From contig SLKB01000195.1 of NCBI GenBank assembly GCA_007134805.1, forward strand, positions 1 to 5,163: 5,163 nucleotides of DNA. The letters run 5' to 3'. Shown here piece by piece: positions 1 to 5,163 of the stretch; position 1 is the first letter of the stretch; the number at the start of each line of letters is the position of its first letter. A program made the translations under genes and the position numbers. Under the pieces are notes generated by a model. The model was given only the letters and a program-made list of their open reading frames with translations, made no database searches and was not told the origin of the DNA. This DNA is from Paracoccaceae bacterium (GTDB taxonomy: Bacteria; Pseudomonadota; Alphaproteobacteria; Rhodobacterales; Rhodobacteraceae).

Positions 1-99
1 CCGTGGGCGCATCCTGTCGTTGTGTTGCTTGCCGGTCTTCCAGCCATCTGCTAGCGCCATCCGACGAAGGATCGCAGGCAGCGGCAGGGAGCAGGCGGG
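1..99. other. Spacer upstream of the DMT transporter gene, content unclear
   Basis: No gene can be supported here. In the frame of the downstream gene the first 51 bases read as 17 mostly hydrophobic residues ending at a TAG at 52-54. This could be the tail of a gene entering from the left, but it is too short to recognise. On the - strand a short open frame with an ATG at 60-58 runs off the left edge, but it has no convincing Shine-Dalgarno sequence. TTG-rich sequence near 20-30 could hold a -35 element, yet I see no good -10 partner, so no promoter is called. Confidence 0.3.
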
Positions 100-972
100 A
101 TGGCGCAGGTCTCGGGGGTGAGAATCGCCCTTTTGACGGCACTGGCAATGGTGGCATTTGCCGCGAACTCGGTCCTGAACCGCCTGGCCCTGGCCGCGGG
201 TGAAGCGGATGCGTTGAGCTATACGGGGATCCGGCTGGCCTCGGGGGCGCTCATCCTGGCTGCGATCCTCGCTGCGCGCGGGGCACGGCCACGCCTCTGG
301 CGCGTCGGTGGCAGCGCGGCCGGGGCGGGTGCCCTGCTGATCTATGCGGTGGCGTTTTCTTACGCCTATCTGGCCCTGGATGCGGGCACGGGGGCGCTGC
401 TGCTGTTTGCCGCAGTGCAGTTCGGCATCCTTGGCTGGGCGATCGGACAGGGCGACCGGCCGTGCAGGCTCGAGCTTGCGGGCTTCGGCGTAGCGAGTCT
501 GTTTCTTGTCCTTCTGCTGATGCCGGGTGTGACGGCCCCCGACAGGCTTGGGGCGACGCTAATGATCCTTGCGGGGTTCGCCTGGGCGGCCTATTCGCTG
601 ATCGGGCGGGGATCGGTGCAGCCGCTCGTCGACACCGGCGGCAATTTCCTGCGGCTCCTGCCAGTGGCGCTGCTGATGATCCTGCCGGGGCTGGGCGCGC
701 AGTGCACAACCGTTGCGGGCTGGGCCTATGCGATCGCGTCGGGGGCGCTGGCCTCGGGGCTGGGCTATGCGATCTGGTACAGTGTGTTGCCCGCACTTGA
801 GCGCAGCACGGCTGCCTATGTGCAACTGACCGTGCCGGCAATCGCTGCCGCTGGCGGAGTGATCTTCATCGCAGAGCCGCTGACCTGGCGCCTCATCCTG
901 TGCTCGGCCGGGATCCTTGGCGGGGTGGGCCTTGCGCTTTGGGGCAGTGAGGCGCGACGCCGCAAGGCGTGA
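100..972 (+). CDS. EamA/DMT-superfamily inner-membrane transporter
   Basis: This 290-residue protein is hydrophobic almost throughout and is probably an inner-membrane metabolite exporter or drug/metabolite carrier. It has the two-repeat layout of the EamA family: about residues 8-140 and 150-282, each with about five membrane helices and ten in total. Family-like stretches are the Ala/Asn-rich first helix with a following Arg (NSVLNRLAL, 23-31), the GTGALLLFAAVQF segment (96-108), and the C-terminal half with a Pro in TVPAIAAAGG (244-253) followed by AEPLTW (258-263), equivalent to the common GE-x-LT motif. A basic tail (ARRRKA) closes it. The ATG at 100 is preceded by AGGGAG at 86-91, 8 nt away. 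An in-frame TAG at 52-54 limits any longer start, and no ATG lies between it and 100. The length is normal for the family (about 280-310). The gene converges on tctB. The substrate cannot be inferred; EamA members range from amino-acid exporters to nucleotide-sugar carriers. Confidence 0.9.
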   Translation: MAQVSGVRIALLTALAMVAFAANSVLNRLALAAGEADALSYTGIRLASGALILAAILAARGARPRLWRVGGSAAGAGALLIYAVAFSYAYLALDAGTGALLLFAAVQFGILGWAIGQGDRPCRLELAGFGVASLFLVLLLMPGVTAPDRLGATLMILAGFAWAAYSLIGRGSVQPLVDTGGNFLRLLPVALLMILPGLGAQCTTVAGWAYAIASGALASGLGYAIWYSVLPALERSTAAYVQLTVPAIAAAGGVIFIAEPLTWRLILCSAGILGGVGLALWGSEARRRKA

Positions 973-978
973 GCGCGC
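952..978. terminator. Stem-loop shared by two convergent gene ends
   Basis: GCGCGACGCC (952-961) pairs with GGCGT (966-970) and CGCGC (974-978) around a GCAA tetraloop (962-965), with a three-base bulge at 971-973. That gives ten base pairs. It covers the stop codon of the DMT gene (970-972) and lies directly beyond the tctB stop codon on the other strand, so it could fold at both transcript ends. Neither strand has a U-tract after the stem, so it is not a classical intrinsic terminator. A role in stabilising or defining 3' ends is inferred. Confidence 0.35.
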
Positions 979-980
979 GG

Positions 981-1499
981 TCAGAACAGGAAGGGCACCG
1001 AGACAAGCCCCGGCGGCAGGCGCAAGCCGAGAAAGCTCCTAAGCGCCCACATGAGCGCCAGAAGCCCCACAACGATCCCGAGGCTCACCCGCCAGTCTGA
1101 CCGGAACCGCAGATGCAGAAGCGCCGGTACGAAGATCACGGTGGCCCATTGCATCCCCAGGGCGAGGATCAGCGCGCCATAGCCGAGCACCCAGGCGTAG
1201 ATCCCCAGCCCGCGCTTGAGCCCGTCGAGGCCCATTTCCTCGGCCTCGACCCCGATATCGGCGGTGTCGACACCTTGCGCGTCAGAGACCTGCGCGCCGC
1301 GCACCCGCTGCAAGGCCTGCCGGCCGAGTTCGAGCGCGCAGAAGCCGAGCGTTGCCCAGGCCGCATAGAGAGGGAAGAGCCGTGCCGCGGTCCGAAACCC
1401 GCTCGCTGTCCAGATCACGAAGATCGCAATAAGCGCCACCGCCAGCACGAAACCCGTGCGCAGCCGCTGCTGCAGGCGCGTGGTATCGTCAGTCTGCAT
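981..1499 (-). CDS. tctB: Tripartite tricarboxylate transporter small membrane subunit TctB
   Basis: TctB is the small, poorly conserved inner-membrane subunit of TTT carriers and works with TctA; its exact role in the family is not settled. The 172-residue product has four to five predicted membrane helices: about 16-34, 41-58, 98-115, 117-131 and 137-155. A polar, acidic linker at 64-95 joins the two halves. The C-terminus LRLPPGLVSVPFLF resembles the proline-containing ends usual in TctB. Length is typical (about 150-180). The ATG at 1499 is chosen because GGAGGGG lies 7 nt upstream (1513-1507). A GTG at 1523 would add eight residues but lacks a comparable site. The start overlaps the end of tctA by 11 nt, which suggests translational coupling. 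Identification rests on this membrane pattern plus its place directly after tctA, since TctB sequences diverge strongly. Confidence 0.9.
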   Translation of the reverse strand: MQTDDTTRLQQRLRTGFVLAVALIAIFVIWTASGFRTAARLFPLYAAWATLGFCALELGRQALQRVRGAQVSDAQGVDTADIGVEAEEMGLDGLKRGLGIYAWVLGYGALILALGMQWATVIFVPALLHLRFRSDWRVSLGIVVGLLALMWALRSFLGLRLPPGLVSVPFLF

Positions 1500-3003
1500 G
1501 ACGGGTCCCCTCCGTTGCGGCACGTTCGACCGCCCCTCGCGCGACCCGCGCCTTCATCACCGTGCCGCCCAGCACCAGCACCACGCACAACGCGGCGATC
1601 ACCATCACCAGGGGGCGTGTCACCCACTCCCAGTCATAGATGCTGTAGGACATCCAGAGATACCGCTCCACCAGCGCCGACAGGATGAAGCCCACTAGCA
1701 GAGGCGGGCGCGGCATGCCGATGCGCTTCATGGTCCAGCCCAGCAACCCGAAAGCCGCCAGTGTCAGGAGGTCGCCAAGGTGCCGCGTCTCCTGCCAGGC
1801 GCCCAGGATCACGATGCACAGCACCACCGGCGCGATGTAGCGAAAGGGCACGAAGGTCAGCCGCGAGATCGGGCGCGACAGCATCAGGCAGATCAGCGTG
1901 CCGAAGATATTGGCGATCGCGAGCGACCAGATGATCACGAAGACAAGGTCGAGATCGTCGCGCAGCAATGACGGGCCCGGCTGGATGCCGAAGATCAGGA
2001 GCGCGCCGAGAAACAGCGCCATCGCCGAAGATCCCGGCACCCCGAAGAGGAGCGTGGGCATCAGCACGCCCCCCTCGCGGGCGTTGTTTGCAGCCTCGGG
2101 GGCGATCACGCCGCGCACATCGCCCTTGCCGAATTGCGACTTGTTCTTGGCGCGGGTGACGACATAGCCGTAGTTCAGCCAGTCTATGATCGACGAGCCC
2201 ATGCCCGGGATCGCGCCCACGGTGACCCCAATCACACTGTGGCGCACGACGAGCCATTTGTTGCTCAGCGTGTCGCGCACGCCGTCCATCCAGCCGGTGC
2301 CGAGCCCGGGCTGTCGCCGGGCGATCGACCCGCCCTTGGCGAGAAGGTCGATGATCTCGGGCAGGGCAAAGAGACCAAGCGCCACGATCACCAGCGAAAA
2401 CCCGTCAAAGAGATACACCACCCCGTAGGCCCAGCGGTATTCGGGCGCGGCGGGTGCGCCGCCCACCATCCCGAGCAGCAGCCCCACGCAGGCGGCGATG
2501 ATGCCAAGCACGGGCCGGTTGCCGCTGAGCACGCCGACCATCGAGAGCCCGAGGATCGTCAGCATCAAAAGCTCGGGCGCGCCGAACATCAGCACGATGG
2601 GGCGCGCGAAAGGCACGAGCGCGGTGAGCGCGAGCGCGCCCAGCACACCCCCGATCATCGAGGCGGAAAACGCCGCGCCGAGCGCGCGTGCCGCCTCTCC
2701 CTTGCGGGCCATCGGGTAGCCGTCCATCACGGTCGCCTGACTGCCCGAAGAGCCGGGAATGCCCATCAGAACCGAGGGAAACGTATCGGCAGAGGGCACG
2801 GCAGCCGCGATACCGATCAGAATCGCGATGCCGGCATAGGGGTCCATCCCGAAGAGGAAGGGCAGGACGAGTGCCATGCCCATCAGACCGCCAAGGCCCG
2901 GCAGGATGCCCACAAGAATGCCGATCGCCACGCCGAGCATGAGCATGCTCATGCGGAACGGGTCCATCAGCATCATGAAGCCGGCGATCATCGAATCCCA
3001 CAT
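1489..3003 (-). CDS. tctA: Tripartite tricarboxylate transporter large permease TctA
   Basis: TctA is the transport channel of TTT systems, moving a carboxylate-type solute across the inner membrane with an ion gradient. The 504-residue length matches the family (about 500). Two family hallmarks are duplicated: GILVGILPGLG (28-38) and GVTVGAIPGMG (259-269), each followed by a PGSS loop, GIPGSSGSQA (81-90) and GVPGSSAMAL (321-330). The segments YPMARKGEAARALGAAFSAS (96-115), APEAANNAREGG (301-312) and GIQPGP (339-344) are also typical. About ten to twelve membrane helices are expected. The ATG at 3003 follows TGAGG, with GAGG at 3015-3012 and 8 nt spacing. It lies 83 nt after tctC, and its 3' end overlaps tctB, so the three form an operon ordered C-A-B. 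Codons 18-23 alternate Met with Ser/Leu and create an 18-bp DNA palindrome. The substrate cannot be deduced from the permease. Confidence 0.97.
   Translation of the reverse strand: MWDSMIAGFMMLMDPFRMSMLMLGVAIGILVGILPGLGGLMGMALVLPFLFGMDPYAGIAILIGIAAAVPSADTFPSVLMGIPGSSGSQATVMDGYPMARKGEAARALGAAFSASMIGGVLGALALTALVPFARPIVLMFGAPELLMLTILGLSMVGVLSGNRPVLGIIAACVGLLLGMVGGAPAAPEYRWAYGVVYLFDGFSLVIVALGLFALPEIIDLLAKGGSIARRQPGLGTGWMDGVRDTLSNKWLVVRHSVIGVTVGAIPGMGSSIIDWLNYGYVVTRAKNKSQFGKGDVRGVIAPEAANNAREGGVLMPTLLFGVPGSSAMALFLGALLIFGIQPGPSLLRDDLDLVFVIIWSLAIANIFGTLICLMLSRPISRLTFVPFRYIAPVVLCIVILGAWQETRHLGDLLTLAAFGLLGWTMKRIGMPRPPLLVGFILSALVERYLWMSYSIYDWEWVTRPLVMVIAALCVVLVLGGTVMKARVARGAVERAATEGTRHAD
1507..1513 (-). 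promoter_or_regulatory. Shine-Dalgarno site that sets the tctB start
   Basis: GGAGGGG on the - strand lies inside the last codons of tctA, 7 nt before the ATG at 1499. It favours that start over the upstream GTG at 1523, because the site would fall inside the coding region if the GTG were used. Confidence 0.75.
2937..2954. repeat. 18-bp perfect palindrome within tctA codons 17-23
   Basis: GCATGAGCATGCTCATGC equals its own reverse complement over all 18 bases. It lies 50-67 nt into tctA and is built from alternating ATG, AGC and CTC codons (Met-Ser-Met-Leu-Met). It may be only a by-product of this repetitive codon string, but a perfect palindrome of this size could also form a hairpin or cruciform, or bind a protein. 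Confidence 0.6.
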
Positions 3004-3028
3004 CGGAACTGCCTCATTGTGTGCAAAG

Positions 3029-3060
3029 GGCGCGGCCGCTTGTGAGGAAGCGCCCGCGCC
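3029..3060 (-). terminator. Intercistronic stem-loop between tctC and tctA
   Basis: Two 13-base arms (3029-3041 and 3048-3060) are complementary except for one position and enclose a six-base loop (3042-3047). The stem is nearly all G:C. In the tctC-tctA transcript it begins 26 nt after the tctC stop codon and ends 13 nt before the tctA Shine-Dalgarno site. On the - strand it is followed by CTTTGC rather than a run of T, so full termination is unlikely. As known for binding-protein operons such as malE-malF, such a structure probably protects the 3' end of the tctC message and lowers tctA output. That role is inferred here. Confidence 0.6.
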
Positions 3061-3086
3061 GTGGGTCAGGTCGTCGTCTCGCTAGC

Positions 3087-4169
3087 TCAGCGCTGCGTAA
3101 AGGTGACCTCGAATTTCTCGGTCATCATGTCGCGCAGCCAGTCGAGGATTTCGGTCGGCGCGGCATCAAGCTCGGCCTTGATCTGGTCGAGCCCCTCGCC
3201 CGAGATGATCTCGTATCCCTCGAGGATGTCTGCGGCCGCGGCCTGGAACGCGTCATCCATCACCATCGCATCGACCCCTGCGCGCAACGCCGCGCGGGCC
3301 TCTTCGGGGGCATCGTCAAACACCCAGATCGTCCCGCGGGTGTTCTGGACCAGATTGGCGACGACCTTGTAGGCCTCCCAAGCCTCGCCCGAGGGCATCT
3401 CGCCATGGATCTGCTCATAGAGTTCCGGCGCAGTCAGGATATCGGGCGCGGCCGGGTCACGGACCGGATTGCCATCGGCATCGATGAAGCCAATCGCATA
3501 GGCTGCCATGGCCGTTCCTTCCTCGATGAGCGGCACCACGCTCGCATTGAAGGCCGGTGTCGACTGCGTGTTGACCATCAACTCGCCCCGCTCGAAGGCA
3601 AGCCGCGTGTCGCCGCGCCCGCCAAAGCCGGGCACGGGGCGATACTCGAGCCCGAACATCTCCAGCGCGACGATAGATTCGATCAGCCCAACGGGATCGG
3701 TGATGCCCTTGGTGATGCGGCCCTCGATCCCCATCAACTCGGTCGCTTCCGAGATGTTGGCGTTGCTGTGCAGCGCAGTGATGTGGCCCATCGGGGCGGC
3801 CACGACAGGTTCGAGGTCATTGAGGTCCAGTTCCAGCCCCTCGAGCCCGAGGAAGGCGCGCAGGTTCAAGTGCCCCGAGGCTGTCAGCAGCGTGAGCCCG
3901 TCGCGCTCCGAGCGGAAGAACTCGTTCGACCCCATCAGCCCGCCGGCCCCGGTGGCATTCTCGGCAATCACGGTCGGGTTGCCGGGGATGTGCTGACCCA
4001 GATGCGTGGCGATCAGCCGGCCGAAGGTGTCGGTCCCGCCACCCGCCGAGAACGGAATGACGATGCGGATGGTCTGGCCTTCGTAATACTCCGCGGCGAC
4101 CGGCAGCGCGAGACTGGCTGCAAGGGTTGCCGCAACCAGAGTGCGGAGATGTGGGGCGTTCATGGTCAT
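3087..4169 (-). CDS. tctC: Tripartite tricarboxylate transporter periplasmic binding protein TctC (Bug family)
   Basis: This is the solute-binding protein of the TTT system, expected to work in the periplasm and deliver substrate to TctA/TctB. Residues 1-26 form a signal peptide: Arg9, a hydrophobic core LVAATLAASLAL, and a likely cut after PVAA before Glu27. The mature part opens with QTIRIVIPFSAGGGTDT (32-48), the first ligand loop of Bug proteins. The second loop follows as PGNPTVIAENATGAGG (62-77), then GFGGRGDTRLAFERGEL (181-197) in domain 2. At 360 residues it is about 40 longer than most Bug proteins (about 320). Residues 224-290 (AYAIGFIDADGNP to VFDDAPEE) do not look like the standard C-terminal lobe, which suggests a divergent subfamily. 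The ATG at 4169 has AGGAGG 5 nt upstream, and an in-frame TGA lies five codons before it. A second ATG at 4163 is possible. It is the first gene of the tctCAB operon. The ligand is unknown: the family binds citrate, other di- and tricarboxylates, amino acids or aromatic acids. Confidence 0.95.
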   Translation of the reverse strand: MTMNAPHLRTLVAATLAASLALPVAAEYYEGQTIRIVIPFSAGGGTDTFGRLIATHLGQHIPGNPTVIAENATGAGGLMGSNEFFRSERDGLTLLTASGHLNLRAFLGLEGLELDLNDLEPVVAAPMGHITALHSNANISEATELMGIEGRITKGITDPVGLIESIVALEMFGLEYRPVPGFGGRGDTRLAFERGELMVNTQSTPAFNASVVPLIEEGTAMAAYAIGFIDADGNPVRDPAAPDILTAPELYEQIHGEMPSGEAWEAYKVVANLVQNTRGTIWVFDDAPEEARAALRAGVDAMVMDDAFQAAAADILEGYEIISGEGLDQIKAELDAAPTEILDWLRDMMTEKFEVTFTQR

Positions 4170-4174
4170 GGGAT

Positions 4175-4180
4175 CCTCCT
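4175..4180 (-). promoter_or_regulatory. Strong Shine-Dalgarno site of tctC
   Basis: AGGAGG on the - strand lies 5 nt before the ATG at 4169 and 11 nt before the alternative ATG at 4163. The perfect anti-Shine-Dalgarno match fits the high expression expected of a binding protein and favours the first ATG. Confidence 0.75.
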
Positions 4181-4219
4181 GTCAATGAAACCTGCGCCTC
4201 TCCTCGCAAGGTTTTGTGA

Positions 4220-4256
4220 CATTGGCATGACATGTGAGCGCTGTCAGCACCCAATG
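4220..4256. repeat. Nested inverted repeats upstream of tctC
   Basis: CATTGG (4220-4225) is inverted as CCAATG (4251-4256), and inside it TGACA (4228-4232) is inverted as TGTCA (4242-4246). TGACAT also occurs twice in direct orientation, at 4217-4222 and 4228-4233, 11 bp apart (about one helical turn). If transcribed, the region could fold into a bulged stem of 6+5 bp. As DNA it looks like clustered half-sites for a regulator. Confidence 0.5.
4233..4246. promoter_or_regulatory. Candidate LacI-family operator in the tctC promoter region
   Basis: TGTGAGCGCTGTCA fits the general LacI/CcpA-type operator pattern TGNNANCGNTNNCA at every fixed base, with the central CG and the AGCGCT core. It is close to the symmetric lac operator core, differing only in the right arm. 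It lies 63 nt upstream of the tctC start in non-coding sequence. On the - strand CTGACA (4247-4242) could act as a -35 element overlapping the site, with a poor -10 such as CAATGT (4224-4219) after 17 nt. The promoter part is weak. No LacI-type regulator gene is in the window, so the regulator is unknown. Confidence 0.4.
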
Positions 4257-4312
4257 GCGCGTGGTCTTCGCATCGGCGGATGCGTCTGCGGCTCGACCGG
4301 GGCGCGCGTCGC

Positions 4313-4350
4313 AGCGTTGATCGCACGGGCGCCGAGGCCCGCGCAACGCT
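4313..4350 (-). terminator. Strong stem-loop downstream of the glucosidase gene
   Basis: On the - strand, AGCGTT (4350-4345) plus GCGCGGGC (4344-4337) pairs with GCCCGTGC (4330-4323) plus AACGCT (4318-4313). The loop is CTCGGC, and there is one G:U pair and a GATC bulge (4322-4319). That gives 14 pairs, starting 25 nt after the glucosidase TAG. No U-tract follows, so it is a terminator-like or 3'-protecting hairpin rather than a canonical intrinsic terminator. It separates the glucosidase transcript from tctC. Confidence 0.45.
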
Positions 4351-4375
4351 TCCCGCCGCCGCCCTGCCCGCAGCG

Positions 4376-5163
4376 CTACGCGTCGCGCAGCGCGGCCTTG
4401 AGCGCGTGGTAAGAGGCTTTCGGCGTGCGCGTCATGGTCTCGAAATCGACATGGACGAGGCCGAAGCGCTTGGCATAACCGAAGGACCACTCGTAATTGT
4501 CAAGGAGCGACCAGTAGAAGAACCCCTGCACATTCGCCCCTTCGTCGCGTGCCGCGCGGGTGGCGTCGAGATGGGCTGCAACATACTCGGTGCGGACCGT
4601 GTCCGTGACCGCACCATCCTCGAGTTGATCGGCCCAGGCCATGCCGTTTTCAGTCACCACGATCGGCAGATCGCCAACATAGTCGCGTGCCATGCGTACC
4701 AGCAGGTTGCGCAAGCCGTTCGGGTAGATTTCCCAGCCCATCTGCGTCTTGGGCAACGGCCCCTCTTGCGTGCGGGTCGACGGCCAGGCCGCATCCGGAT
4801 CATGCGCGACGATACTGCGCGAATAGTAGTTCACGCCAAGCCAGTCGAGCGGGGCTGCGATGGTGTTCATGTCATCCTGCCAGCCTTGGGGCATGTGCTT
4901 GCCCAGCGCGTCGAGAACCACCTCCGGGTAGGTCCCGCGTGCGACCGATTCAATGAACCAGCGGTTCGAGATCGCATCGGCGAGATCAGCCGCAGCTGCG
5001 TGCTCTCGCCCGGCGGGCAGGATTTCCGTAAAATTCAGCACGATCCCGAGATTGGCGTGACCCTGCGCGCGCAGCTTCTCGACAGCAAGGCCGTGAGCAA
5101 GCTGGACATTGTGCATGGCGCGCGCCGTGGCGCGGATATCGCGCAGGCCAGGGGCGTGCTGCC
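4376..5163 (-). CDS. GH1 family beta-glucosidase, C-terminal part (5' end beyond the window)
   Basis: This is a glycoside hydrolase family 1 enzyme, most likely a cytoplasmic beta-glucosidase releasing glucose from beta-glucosides by the retaining mechanism. The frame is open to the right edge, so the ATG at 5116 is internal, not the start. The 261 visible residues are roughly the last 60% of a family protein of about 440-450. They begin with QHAPGLRD, which in GH1 follows shortly after the TxNEP acid/base motif, so that Glu lies just outside the window. Visible hallmarks are AHGLAVEKLRAQGH (22-35), GVNYYSR (109-115), VTENGM with the catalytic nucleophile Glu171 (codon 4651-4649), and WSLLDNYEW (217-225), whose Glu and Trp bind the glucose unit. 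KRFGLVHVD follows. No signal peptide can be judged. The gene ends at TAG, 206 bp before tctC in the same direction. Specificity (glucoside, galactoside or fucoside) cannot be settled. Confidence 0.95.
   Translation of the reverse strand, partial: QHAPGLRDIRATARAMHNVQLAHGLAVEKLRAQGHANLGIVLNFTEILPAGREHAAAADLADAISNRWFIESVARGTYPEVVLDALGKHMPQGWQDDMNTIAAPLDWLGVNYYSRSIVAHDPDAAWPSTRTQEGPLPKTQMGWEIYPNGLRNLLVRMARDYVGDLPIVVTENGMAWADQLEDGAVTDTVRTEYVAAHLDATRAARDEGANVQGFFYWSLLDNYEWSFGYAKRFGLVHVDFETMTRTPKASYHALKAALRDA

Noticed and set aside
3..203. 66-codon + strand frame overlapping the start of the DMT gene
   Set aside because: It overlaps the DMT gene out of frame. Its composition is low-complexity Gly/Arg/Ser and it has no visible ribosome binding site in the window.
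251..841. 196-codon - strand frame inside the DMT gene
   Set aside because: The product is rich in Arg, Pro, Ala and Ser with no domain features and lies opposite a clear membrane protein gene, so it is a high-GC shadow.
1500..1523. GTG at 1523 as the tctB start, adding eight residues
   Set aside because: The GGAGGGG site at 1513-1507 is well placed for the ATG at 1499, and the extra residues do not look like a TctB N-terminus.
2134..3045. Open frame of 303 codons on the + strand opposite tctA, very rich in His and Arg
   Set aside because: It is the antisense shadow of a well-conserved permease. The His/Arg/Asp richness comes from reading hydrophobic codons backwards, and there is no ribosome binding site or recognisable domain.
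3021..4412. Open frame of 463 codons on the + strand opposite tctC
   Set aside because: It lies antisense to a gene with a clear signal peptide and Bug-family motifs. Its product is rich in Arg, His, Gly and Asp without domain features, as expected of a mirror frame in GC-rich DNA.
5114..5116. ATG at 5116 as the true start of the glucosidase
   Set aside because: The same frame stays open to the right edge and reads HAPGLRD, a normal internal GH1 segment. The gene is cut by the window, not short.

Overview
The window is about 65% GC by eye and holds five protein genes with dense coding and short spacers. The protein styles and layout suggest an alphaproteobacterium, probably of the Rhodobacter/Roseobacter group. 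That placement is inferred from composition and family resemblance; there is no rRNA or marker gene here.

Left part (1-972, + strand): a short spacer of unknown content, then a complete EamA/DMT-superfamily transporter of 290 aa with a good ribosome binding site. It converges on the next gene group with only 8 bp between stop codons.

Middle part (981-4169, - strand): a complete tripartite tricarboxylate transporter (TTT) operon transcribed leftwards in the order tctC (periplasmic binding protein), tctA (large permease), tctB (small membrane subunit). tctA and tctB overlap by 11 nt. tctC and tctA are separated by 83 nt that contain a strong stem-loop, probably setting different expression of the abundant binding protein and the permease. 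The three products should form one secondary, ion-gradient-driven uptake system: TctC captures a carboxylate-type solute in the periplasm and hands it to TctA/TctB. The substrate cannot be read from the sequence.

Right part (4170-5163): a 206-bp spacer followed by the 3' 60% or so of a GH1 beta-glucosidase gene, also on the - strand and cut by the right edge. The spacer contains a strong hairpin after the glucosidase stop codon. Closer to tctC it holds a 14-bp site that fits the LacI-family operator pattern, inside nested repeats. This is the most informative non-coding signal in the window. It suggests that the TTT operon has its own regulated promoter and may be controlled by a sugar-type repressor encoded outside the window.

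The gene content is ordinary. I see no mobile element, CRISPR array, RNA gene or clearly new system. The points worth checking are regulatory: the operator-like site, the intercistronic hairpin, an 18-bp perfect palindrome early in tctA, and the unusual length of TctC.
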